This document shows positions 1 to 5,771 of a stretch of DNA of 5,894 nt, in pieces. The notes below the pieces were generated by a model. The model did not search any database. It saw only the letters and a program-made list of their open reading frames with translations, and was not told where the DNA came from. Position numbers and translations under genes: made by a program. This DNA comes from Candidatus Margulisiibacteriota bacterium. GTDB lineage: Bacteria > Margulisbacteria > Marinamargulisbacteria > DT-59. The DNA is taken from the NCBI GenBank assembly GCA_013215865.1, contig JABSQL010000043.1, positions 1 to 5,894 of the forward strand. The letters are read 5' to 3'. Each line of letters begins with the position of its first letter. The stretch's first letter is position 1.

Positions 1-1407
1 ATTTTTAATTACCAGTGGGAAAATGATTTTAAAGATAGACATATTAATAATCCGGGTGGTGGTGAACGTATCTCTTTTCCAGCAGTAATATTAAAATTGA
101 TGATCCTACTTTCTGTTCTAGATGGAAAAATACTTAAAAAAACAAAACCGAACAGACTATCTCGGAAAAGGAGTCTTTACGATAGATCTGGTAAACTGAT
201 TACAGTAAATCAGTGGCAAAACGAATTAACTCTTTTTTCAGGCTTCAAATCAAATGGTTATACGCTATTTGTCGTTTTAAAAAGCGACTACTCTGAGGAA
301 ATAGAATCTTTCCAGTCGGGGTTTATTTCAAAAGAAAATAACGAAGAAATTCGCATTCAACTCTACAAAGCCGGCGATATATATGAAGGAGGCTGGAAAG
401 AAGGGAAAGCGCATGGCTATGGGAAGACAAGATATGCCAGTGGAGGGGGGTACAAAGGAATGTTGAAAAATAACATAAAGAATGGCTACGGAACAGAAAC
501 ATATAAAAGTGGAAAGATATATGATGGAGAGTGGAAAGATAATAAAGAGAACGGACACGGAAGAGAAACATATGTAAATGGAAATGTATATGATGGAGAA
601 TGGAAAGGTGGGAAAATGCATGGCAGAGGGACAATGACATATCATGATGGGGCCCTATATGATGGAGAATGGGTAGATGGCAAAATGCATGGCCGTGGAA
701 AAACGACATACGCTAACGGCGCAAGGTACGACGGAGAACGGAAAGATGGCAAAAGAAACGGCCCAGGAACTCTGACATATGCGAATGGAAATGAGCTTGA
801 AGGAACTTGGAAAGGTATTGAATTAGTTGACGGTAAAGGGGCATATACATATAAAGACCCATCTGGAGAAGATTTATATACATATGACGGAGAGTGGAAA
901 AATAATAAAGAGCACGGACGCGGAACAGCAACATATGTCAATGGAAGTGTATATGATGGAGAATGGAAAAATGGAAAAAAGCATGGCAGAGGAACTATTA
1001 CATATGCAAATGGAGACGTATATGACGGAGAATTGAAAAATGGTAAAGTACATGGGAATGGTGAATTTACTTTTGCGAATGGATACGCCTATATAGGCGA
1101 ATTTGAAAATAGTAAAATACATGGGAATGGCACTATGACCAGTACAAGTAATTTTGAATATGATGGAATCTGGGTAGCAGGAGAACCAAGCGGTCATGGT
1201 AAACTAACTTTATTGGACTGTGAGGAAGTATTTGAAGGTGATTTTCATAAAACAAAAACCAACAAAGAAGATAAAACATATCTTTTAATTTGCACCGATA
1301 AAGAAGGTACTCAGCATGTTTTCAAGAGGGAAATATCCCATAACTTTACTATTGTGAACCCAGGAGATCACAAAAAGATGTTTGAAAAATATGGATATCA
1401 GGCATAG
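1..1407 (+). CDS. MORN-repeat protein, 5' end outside the window
   Basis: The frame is open from base 1 to the TAG at 1405-1407 (a second TAG follows), so at least 468 residues are visible and the true start is probably upstream. A TTG at 97 and ATG at 100 are possible internal starts, but no Shine-Dalgarno sequence precedes them. The first ~127 visible residues match no domain I recognise. From 382 the protein is a tandem array of MORN units (consensus YDGEWKNGKxHGRGTxTYANG, 23 residues), about twelve full units plus a partial one, ending near 1250. A ~50-residue non-repeat tail follows. MORN repeats form elongated beta-hairpin sheets that bind proteins or possibly lipids; the role in bacteria is mostly unknown. 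No signal peptide can be judged because the N-terminus is missing; one short hydrophobic run lies at about 76-120. The MORN identification is firm, the cellular function is unknown. Confidence 0.9.
   Translation: MFNYQWENDFKDRHINNPGGGERISFPAVILKLMILLSVLDGKILKKTKPNRLSRKRSLYDRSGKLITVNQWQNELTLFSGFKSNGYTLFVVLKSDYSEEIESFQSGFISKENNEEIRIQLYKAGDIYEGGWKEGKAHGYGKTRYASGGGYKGMLKNNIKNGYGTETYKSGKIYDGEWKDNKENGHGRETYVNGNVYDGEWKGGKMHGRGTMTYHDGALYDGEWVDGKMHGRGKTTYANGARYDGERKDGKRNGPGTLTYANGNELEGTWKGIELVDGKGAYTYKDPSGEDLYTYDGEWKNNKEHGRGTATYVNGSVYDGEWKNGKKHGRGTITYANGDVYDGELKNGKVHGNGEFTFANGYAYIGEFENSKIHGNGTMTSTSNFEYDGIWVAGEPSGHGKLTLLDCEEVFEGDFHKTKTNKEDKTYLLICTDKEGTQHVFKREISHNFTIVNPGDHKKMFEKYGYQA
382..1245 (+). repeat. 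69-bp tandem array encoding MORN units
   Basis: Units start at 382, 451, 520, 589, 658, 727, 796, 883, 952, 1021, 1090, 1159 and 1231. All are 69 bp except the seventh (796-882, 87 bp, degenerate, with an extra loop containing KDPSGEDLYT) and the twelfth (72 bp). Several units open with the near-identical TATGATGGAGAATGG. Units 3-4 resemble units 8-9 (both pairs read YVNG then a WK...HGRGT unit), which suggests an ancestral block duplication. The last unit is partial (FEGDF). Confidence 0.92.
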
Positions 1408-1433
1408 TAGTTAATATTCTATTTAGGTTTAAG

Positions 1434-1461
1434 GCATAGGGTTTTCTATGCGCTTTATTTT
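1434..1461 (+). terminator. Weak hairpin after the MORN gene
   Basis: GCATAG (1434-1439) pairs with CTATGC (1446-1451) around a six-base loop. It is followed by GC and a T-rich run (TTTATTTT). It lies about 27 bp after the MORN stop codon. A six-base-pair stem and an interrupted T-run make it a modest rho-independent terminator candidate. Confidence 0.45.
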
Positions 1462-1489
1462 GATATCCTTTTCAGATTTGGAGTTTAAA

Positions 1490-1594
1490 ATGAATTATGA
1501 GGCTAAACAAAGAGAGTTAACTATCACGGTATCAGTTAGATCTGTTGAAAGGATCGTTTCACTATCCCCTTTCCCTCTCACGTTTAACTTGTAG
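1490..1594 (+). CDS. Possible 34-residue small ORF
   Basis: ATG at 1490 is preceded by GGAG (1480-1483) with a six-base gap, which is good Shine-Dalgarno spacing. The frame runs to TAG at 1592-1594. The peptide starts MNYEAKQRELTITV and ends SPFPLTFNL. It has no recognisable domain, signal peptide or membrane helix. It sits alone between the MORN and Rpn genes, and its stop codon overlaps the candidate -35 box of the Rpn gene. A frame this short easily occurs by chance, so the ribosome binding site is the only positive evidence. Confidence 0.2.
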   Translation: MNYEAKQRELTITVSVRSVERIVSLSPFPLTFNL

Positions 1595-1617
1595 GAAAGC
1601 TAGAAAAGCTTTAAAAT
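1589..1617 (+). promoter_or_regulatory. Candidate sigma-70-type promoter for the Rpn gene
   Basis: TTGTAG (1589-1594) and TAAAAT (1612-1617) are separated by 17 bases. The -10 matches consensus at five of six positions, the -35 at only three. A small hairpin (AAAGCT 1596-1601 with AGCTTT 1607-1612) overlaps the spacer, and an inverted repeat TTAAC-TAG-GTTAA lies just downstream at 1617-1629 and could be an operator. In AT-rich DNA such matches are common, so this is tentative. Confidence 0.3.
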
Positions 1618-1651
1618 TAACTAGGTTAACAAAATAGAAGGATAAAATAAA

Positions 1652-2524
1652 ATGACATTAATTAATCCAAGAGTAGATTTTGCATTCAAGAAGCTGTTTG
1701 GCAGTGAAGAAAACAAAGATATGTTAATGTCTTTTATTAACTCTATTATCTCGCAAGAAGATCAGGTCAGTAGTATTGAGTTAAAGAACCCCTATAATGA
1801 GAAGCAATTCTATGGCGATAAAGCATCCATTCTAGATATCAAGGCCCAGGACCATCAAGGTAGATATTTCAATATTGAAGTCCAAATCAGAGACCAAGTT
1901 CACTATGACAAGAGGGCCTTATATTATTGGTCTCGGCTCTATACCAGCCAACTACTAGAATCTGGAAAGTATGATACGTTAAGCAAAACCATTAGTATTC
2001 ATGTATTAAATTTCAATGGTGTAGACGAAGAATCTTATCACAATATATTTAGAATTTTAAATGCCAAGACATACAAGACATATTTTGAAGATTTGGAAAT
2101 ACATATTATTGAACTGGAGAAGTTTGATAAGGAACTATCACATTTAAAAACCGTATTGGATCGATGGATAACGTTCCTAAAGAAGGCTGGAGAGTATGTA
2201 AAAAACGATATACCAAAGGAGTTGGAAGAAATTCCTGAGATCAAAAAGGCGGTCGAGGTATTGGATACGATGTATTTGGAAAAAGATGAACGAGACCTAT
2301 ATGAGGCCAGGTTGAAATGGTTAATGGATGAAGATGCCATTATTGATACCGTTCGTGAAGAAGGTCGTGAAGAAGGTCGTGAAGAGGGTCGTGAAGAGGG
2401 TCGTGAAGAGGGTCGTGAAGGGAGAAATGTTGAAATTGCTAGGGAAATGAAAAAAGAAGGCGAGAGCATAGATAAAATCATCAAGTTCACAGGGCTATCC
2501 AAAGAAGTCATCGATAAATTATAA
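1652..2524 (+). CDS. Rpn-family recombination-promoting nuclease / putative transposase (PD-(D/E)XK)
   Basis: This is a 290-residue protein, the usual length for the Rpn family. The start at ATG 1652 is supported by AGAAGGA at 1636-1642, nine bases upstream. The N-terminus (INPRVDFAFKKLFGSEENK, residues 4-22) is the family signature. The nuclease core includes D62 and the E76-x-Q78 pair (LDIKAQ ... FNIEVQ), fitting the PD-(D/E)XK active site, so the catalytic residues appear intact. Residues 235-256 are a run of REEG repeats, followed by a charged helix and the usual C-terminal GESIDKIIKFTGLSKEVIDKL-like segment. E. coli Rpn proteins are DNA endonucleases that raise RecA-independent recombination, and some act in phage defence. 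The gene looks monocistronic, with its own promoter candidate and a terminator downstream. The family call is secure; recombination or defence activity here is inferred. Confidence 0.92.
   Translation: MTLINPRVDFAFKKLFGSEENKDMLMSFINSIISQEDQVSSIELKNPYNEKQFYGDKASILDIKAQDHQGRYFNIEVQIRDQVHYDKRALYYWSRLYTSQLLESGKYDTLSKTISIHVLNFNGVDEESYHNIFRILNAKTYKTYFEDLEIHIIELEKFDKELSHLKTVLDRWITFLKKAGEYVKNDIPKELEEIPEIKKAVEVLDTMYLEKDERDLYEARLKWLMDEDAIIDTVREEGREEGREEGREEGREEGREGRNVEIAREMKKEGESIDKIIKFTGLSKEVIDKL
2354..2422 (+). repeat. 12-bp tandem repeat (REEG codons) inside the Rpn gene
   Basis: CGTGAAGARGGT is repeated five times in register (2354-2413), followed by a partial copy (CGTGAAGGG). The first two copies have GAA as third codon and the next three have GAG. 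It encodes (Arg-Glu-Glu-Gly)n. Because each unit is four codons, slippage changes protein length without a frameshift. REEG-type repeats at this position are common in Rpn/PD-(D/E)XK transposase-like proteins. Confidence 0.95.
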
Positions 2525-2585
2525 ATGAGTGAGCCATTCATAGCTGAAGAGCATTAATCTCTAATACAAACCATTCTTCCTTTAT

Positions 2586-2613
2586 CTTAAACAGAACTTC
2601 ATGCTACTATAAA
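2586..2613 (+). promoter_or_regulatory. Weak promoter candidate upstream of the tail cassette
   Basis: TATAAA at 2608-2613 matches a -10 box at five of six positions. The best -35 (CTTAAA, 2586-2591, 16-base spacer) is poor. Transcription from here would pass through both hairpins before reaching the baseplate J gene. Apart from this, 2525-2640 holds only a ten-codon ORF (ATG 2525) that I do not consider a gene. Confidence 0.18.
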
Positions 2614-2666
2614 TATTAAGAAACACTGACTAACAACAGAGGCATAAAGTCGACTGAAAAGAGAAG

Positions 2667-2700
2667 CGAGGAACCCCATAAAGGTAATCCTCGTTTTTTT
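2667..2700 (+). terminator. Rho-independent terminator after the Rpn gene
   Basis: CGAGGA (2667-2672) pairs with TCCTCG (2688-2693). An inner ACC/GGT helix extends the stem past a two-base bulge, and seven T residues (2694-2700) follow directly. This is a canonical intrinsic terminator on the plus strand. It lies about 140 bp past the Rpn stop codon. Confidence 0.85.
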
Positions 2701-2720
2701 GCTTTATACCCACTCATTTT

Positions 2721-2763
2721 AGAGGCGGTTAGGTATCTACATAGGTACCTGATCGCCTCTTTT
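2721..2763 (+). terminator. Second, long hairpin just ahead of the baseplate J gene
   Basis: Bases 2721-2737 pair with 2744-2760 to give a 17-bp stem (including G-U pairs) with a six-base loop (TACATA). The outer arm is AGAGGCG/CGCCTCT, and TTTG follows. The stem is strong but the T-run is short, so it may be a second terminator or a structured leader. It ends about 24 bases before the J start codon. Confidence 0.6.
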
Positions 2764-2770
2764 GTATTTT

Positions 2771-2780
2771 AAAAGGAAGA
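2771..2780 (+). promoter_or_regulatory. Ribosome binding site of the intact baseplate J frame
   Basis: AAAAGGAAGA lies three to eight bases before the ATG at 2784. It fixes that ATG as the original start of the J gene, even though the frame is now interrupted at codon 46. Confidence 0.75.
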
Positions 2781-2783
2781 GAA

Positions 2784-4268
2784 ATGGCATTCGGAATCAC
2801 AAAACAAGGATTTAAATTGAAACGGTTATCAGATATTCAATCTGAAACAAAAGAAGCGTTTAGAGCGACCTTTGGAAAAGAAATTAACCTTGATTCAGAA
2901 TCATTTCTGGGACAAATCTAAGGGATTCTTGATGAGCGAGAGTCTATAATTTGGGAGTTAGCGCAGTTGGTATACAATTCACAATACCCCCTAACTTCAA
3001 ATGGTGTCAGTCTAGATCATATATCTTCTATTACAGGTGTTACTAGACTTCTTTCAACACATTCAAAAGTTAAGGCTAGAGTATACGGTGATATCGGTTC
3101 AGAAGTGCCATCTGGTTTCATTGTTTCGGTATTGGGAAACGAAGATTCTAAGTTTGAAACAAAATATCCTAATACCATCCATCAAGGTGTTGATGATATT
3201 CAAAATATATCATTCGATAGATTGCCTTCTTCTGGTACTTTCAAACTAAATTATAACGGTCAGGATACGATCTCAATGGACCATGAATCGTCAAATACTG
3301 ATATTCAAAACAATCTCAATACACTCAATGGACTTAGCGAAGTCATTGTAACTGGTAATTTTGTATCTGGCTTTGTTGTCTCATTTATAGGAACAGATGG
3401 ACAAAAACCCCACAAACTCCTTACTGTATCCGAAAACGCTTTTCTAGAGGGAATTAATTCAGTTGAAATAAATATCACTAAAAAAGATCAGGGGGAACCC
3501 CCCTTTGTAGATATGGAAATGATCGCCCAAGAAACAGGACCCATCCATGCCAATACGAACACACTCACTGAAATAGAAACACCGGTAAGCGGGATAGACT
3601 CGGCAACAAACATTGAAGATGCGAGACTGGGTCGAAATATAGAATCTGATTCAGAACTAAAAATAAGGAGACTAGAATTACTTCAACGTAGAGGTACCGC
3701 AACCATTGAGGGTATACGAAATATGGTTCTATCTGTTCAGGATGTAATACAGGCAATAATAGTAGAAAACTCAACTTTCCATATTGATGAAGGAGGACGT
3801 CCTCCAAAAAGCTTTGAGATATTTGTTGTTGGTGGATCTGACCAGGAAATTGCCAATTCTATATTTATGTCAAAACCAGCAGGTATTGAAACAGTTGGCG
3901 ATATTTCAATGTCTGTTATCGATTCCCAAGGAGCTATCCACACGATCAAATTTTCCAGAGTATTGGAAAAAGATATTTTCATAGAAGTTAGGATCAAAGG
4001 AAATTCTGATCCATCAGAAGGTAATATATATCCATCTAACGGAGACTATCTTGTTGAAGAATCTCTCTTGTCATTTCTACGGGGATTCAAGATCGGACAG
4101 GACATCATTGTGAATTTGATGTATTCACCCATTAATACAGTACCTGGCATAACAGGCGTAGATATTTTGATGGGTCTTTCTCCCAATCCTATATCGTCTG
4201 ATAACATTGCTATCTCAGGATCTGAAATCGCACGTTTTGACAGTTCAAGGATTGAGGTTGTCTCATGA
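2784..4268 (+). pseudogene. Phage baseplate J / Mu gp47-like protein, interrupted by an in-frame TAA
   Basis: Baseplate J proteins form the wedge of the contractile-tail baseplate. From ATG 2784 the frame gives the family N-terminus (MAFGITKQGFKLKRLSDIQ), then LDSESFLGQI, a TAA at 2919-2921 (codon 46), and GILDERESIIWELAQLVYNS in the same frame. The family reads GQ(I/L)xGI without a break here, so one nonsense change, most simply CAA (Gln) to TAA, explains it. Without the stop the product would be 494 residues. Residues 150-218 look like an inserted beta-rich module (GTFKLNYNGQDTISM...). The Baseplate_J core follows, with TPVSGIDSATN (266-276) and VVGGSDQEIANSIF ... PAGIETVGD (348-373). The downstream part, readable from a TTG at 2967 preceded by GGGAG, has no other lesion and overlaps the next gene by ATGA. 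It could be a pseudogene, a reinitiated truncated protein, a readthrough product or a sequencing error. Confidence 0.88.
2919..2921 (+). other. Premature TAA stop within the baseplate J gene
   Basis: TAA at codon 46 is followed by GGG. Coding similarity to the J family is continuous on both sides in one frame, so this is a substitution and not an indel. A nearby ATG (2932) is out of frame. The first in-frame start-like codon with a possible Shine-Dalgarno sequence is TTG 2967. Confidence 0.9.
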
Positions 4269-4846
4269 CCTACTCTATATCCACCCACATCAAAGATGCC
4301 CTTAAAAGGTTGATTACACAGTATAAAAACACATCTCATATCAAATGGATCATTGAAGCATATGGTGATCAGATTCAAGAATTGGAGTATGTCTTTAGAG
4401 ACCTCATAAATGAACGATCCATTGTTTCGAGTCATGCTAAACAGTTGGATGGGATTGGCGATATTTTGGGAGAAGCAAGAAAACATTTAGATGACGATGC
4501 CTATCGGATAGTCCTTATCAGTAAAATAGCGAAGAATATTTCTGAGGGTACACCAGAAGATATGATTGCAATATTCAAATTGCTGAGTCAAAGTGAATTC
4601 GTCCAATATGGGGAAATATATCCTGGAAGTATCACATTAAATGGAATCAATACAAATTTCATCATTAATCCCAAGCATCTGAGACTAAGCTTAGGTGCAG
4701 CTAAACCCATAGGTGTTGCAATAGATTCAATGGTCATGACCAATGATACCCCTTTTGTATTTGAGGGAGACCCGTTTCCGAATGGAAAAGGGTTTGGAGA
4801 TGTATATAATGAGTCCGTTGGTGGTCATTTGGCTAAAGCGATATGA
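4265..4846 (+). CDS. DUF2612-type phage tail/baseplate protein
   Basis: This 193-residue protein starts at ATG 4265, overlapping the J stop codon (ATGA), with GAGG at 4254-4257 as ribosome binding site. The middle (KQLDGIGDILGEARKHLDDDAYR, residues 59-81) and the segment KIAKNISEGTPEDMIAIFKLL fit the DUF2612 phage family. So does the C-terminus, rich in glycine and aromatics (FPNGKGFGDV...GGHLAKAI, residues 171-193). Members sit directly after baseplate J in contractile-tail phages and probably fill the place of P2 tail protein I, linking baseplate wedge to fibres. No signal peptide or membrane helix is seen. It looks intact and translationally coupled to J, so the nonsense codon in J may reduce its expression by polarity. 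Family assignment is from remembered motifs. Confidence 0.8.
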   Translation: MTYSISTHIKDALKRLITQYKNTSHIKWIIEAYGDQIQELEYVFRDLINERSIVSSHAKQLDGIGDILGEARKHLDDDAYRIVLISKIAKNISEGTPEDMIAIFKLLSQSEFVQYGEIYPGSITLNGINTNFIINPKHLRLSLGAAKPIGVAIDSMVMTNDTPFVFEGDPFPNGKGFGDVYNESVGGHLAKAI

Positions 4847-4858
4847 GTGGTATAGGTT

Positions 4859-5767
4859 ATGCTAAGTAAACCTCTGAAAAAACCTGAGTTTGCCATAAAA
4901 GCATCCGGCGCTGATATCGTTGAACCTTCTACATCTAAAAAGAAATCTGGATGGCAACTCATTGGAGGGATCCCTGAAAAACCACCCTATCAACTCTTCA
5001 ATCATCTACACAAATATACCTATGAATGGTTCCAATATCTTGAAACGATCACTGACAATATTCTAGACAATCAAAAGGCTTGGTTTAATACGATAGTTGG
5101 CGATACATCAAACGATAGTTCAAGGTATGAAACACTTAAAGAGGCATTAGAGGATGTCGATGTTCTTCCCGGTTCAAGAATATTGGTTACCCGAAATGAG
5201 ACCATTAATGCCGATTCTATCCCAACAGTTACCAAAGAAGATATAACCATCACATTTAATTCAGGCATAACCTTTTCAAAGGGTATCGCATCTACAGGAT
5301 TGATACTCAATGCGGATAGGTGCACCGTTTCTATGGGAGAGTTCAGTGGATTTAATGGGAACAGTGATCATGGTATTGAGATTAACGGTAATAATAACAC
5401 CATCATAGGGTCGAACTTTATTGATTGCCCCTCTCCGATTCAAGATAATGGTTTAGATACATTAATCATAACAAAAGACACCGTGAAACTACCGGGCAAT
5501 ATTTCTGGAAATCAGTTGGATGTATCTACAGTGAATACCCATACACTTACAGCATCAGACTCGATTGAAATACAAAAAGACATCCTTGATGGGAAGCGGG
5601 ATGTATATTATAAGCGGTCAGATATCGATTCATTACTCCAAAGCATTTCACAAAACACGTACACACAATCAGAAGTGAATGCATTTCTCCAAAGTATCTC
5701 TCAAAGTACCTATACCCGATCAGACATTAATACTATGTTTGAAAATTCAACTTTGGACTGTGTCTGA
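4859..5767 (+). CDS. Tail-fibre-like protein with C-terminal 17-residue repeats
   Basis: This 302-residue protein starts at ATG 4859, 12 bases after the DUF2612 stop; the ribosome binding site is weak (AGG close to the start). The N-terminus (KPEFA ... GADIVEPSTSKKKSGWQ, then GGIPEKPPYQLFN and an aromatic WFQYLE helix, residues 8-62) is typical of proteins encoded right after baseplate genes in phage tails and probably anchors the fibre. Residues ~90-205 (ETLKEALEDV, VLPGSRILV, then short beta runs with NGNNNTIIGSNFIDC) resemble a right-handed beta-helix, as in tailspikes. The C-terminus has three repeats of (T)YTxSDIxxxLQSISQx from residue 250. The third copy breaks off as TMFENSTLDCV and the stop. 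No receptor-binding tip or chaperone domain follows, so the gene may be truncated. It likely recognises the host surface, though no enzymatic residue can be assigned. Confidence 0.78.
   Translation: MLSKPLKKPEFAIKASGADIVEPSTSKKKSGWQLIGGIPEKPPYQLFNHLHKYTYEWFQYLETITDNILDNQKAWFNTIVGDTSNDSSRYETLKEALEDVDVLPGSRILVTRNETINADSIPTVTKEDITITFNSGITFSKGIASTGLILNADRCTVSMGEFSGFNGNSDHGIEINGNNNTIIGSNFIDCPSPIQDNGLDTLIITKDTVKLPGNISGNQLDVSTVNTHTLTASDSIEIQKDILDGKRDVYYKRSDIDSLLQSISQNTYTQSEVNAFLQSISQSTYTRSDINTMFENSTLDCV
5606..5749 (+). repeat. 51-bp repeats encoding fibre-shaft units
   Basis: Units start at 5606, 5657 and 5708. Each encodes 17 residues beginning Y-x-(K/T)-x-(S)-(D/E)-(I/V) and ending LQSISQ(N/S); the third is incomplete. 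The shared core CTCCAAAG is conserved in the first two. Repeats of this style (YTKSEVD-like) are common in phage tail fibres, where they form trimeric shafts. Confidence 0.85.
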
Positions 5768-5771
5768 TCGT

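Noticed and set aside
323..1197. Several minus-strand and alternate-frame ORFs across the MORN array
   Set aside because: They are low-complexity shadows of the repeated plus-strand codons and share its 69-bp period.
382..1250. CRISPR array
   Set aside because: The repeats are contiguous, in-frame coding repeats with no unique spacers.
1429..1596. Minus-strand open frame of about 50 codons between the MORN and Rpn genes
   Set aside because: It has no ATG and no ribosome binding site, and its GTG is poorly placed; the length is compatible with chance.
2038..2541. Minus-strand ORF rich in RPSS repeats opposite the Rpn gene
   Set aside because: It is the antisense reading of the REEG repeat; the plus strand encodes a recognisable full-length family.
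2913..2967. Alternative genetic code with TAA read as glutamine
   Set aside because: TAA also closes the Rpn gene at 2524, and only one internal TAA occurs in the tail genes, so a point mutation is simpler than recoding.
4843..4869. ATG overlapping the DUF2612 stop as the start of the next gene
   Set aside because: It opens a frame of only eight codons; the fibre family N-terminus begins at 4859.
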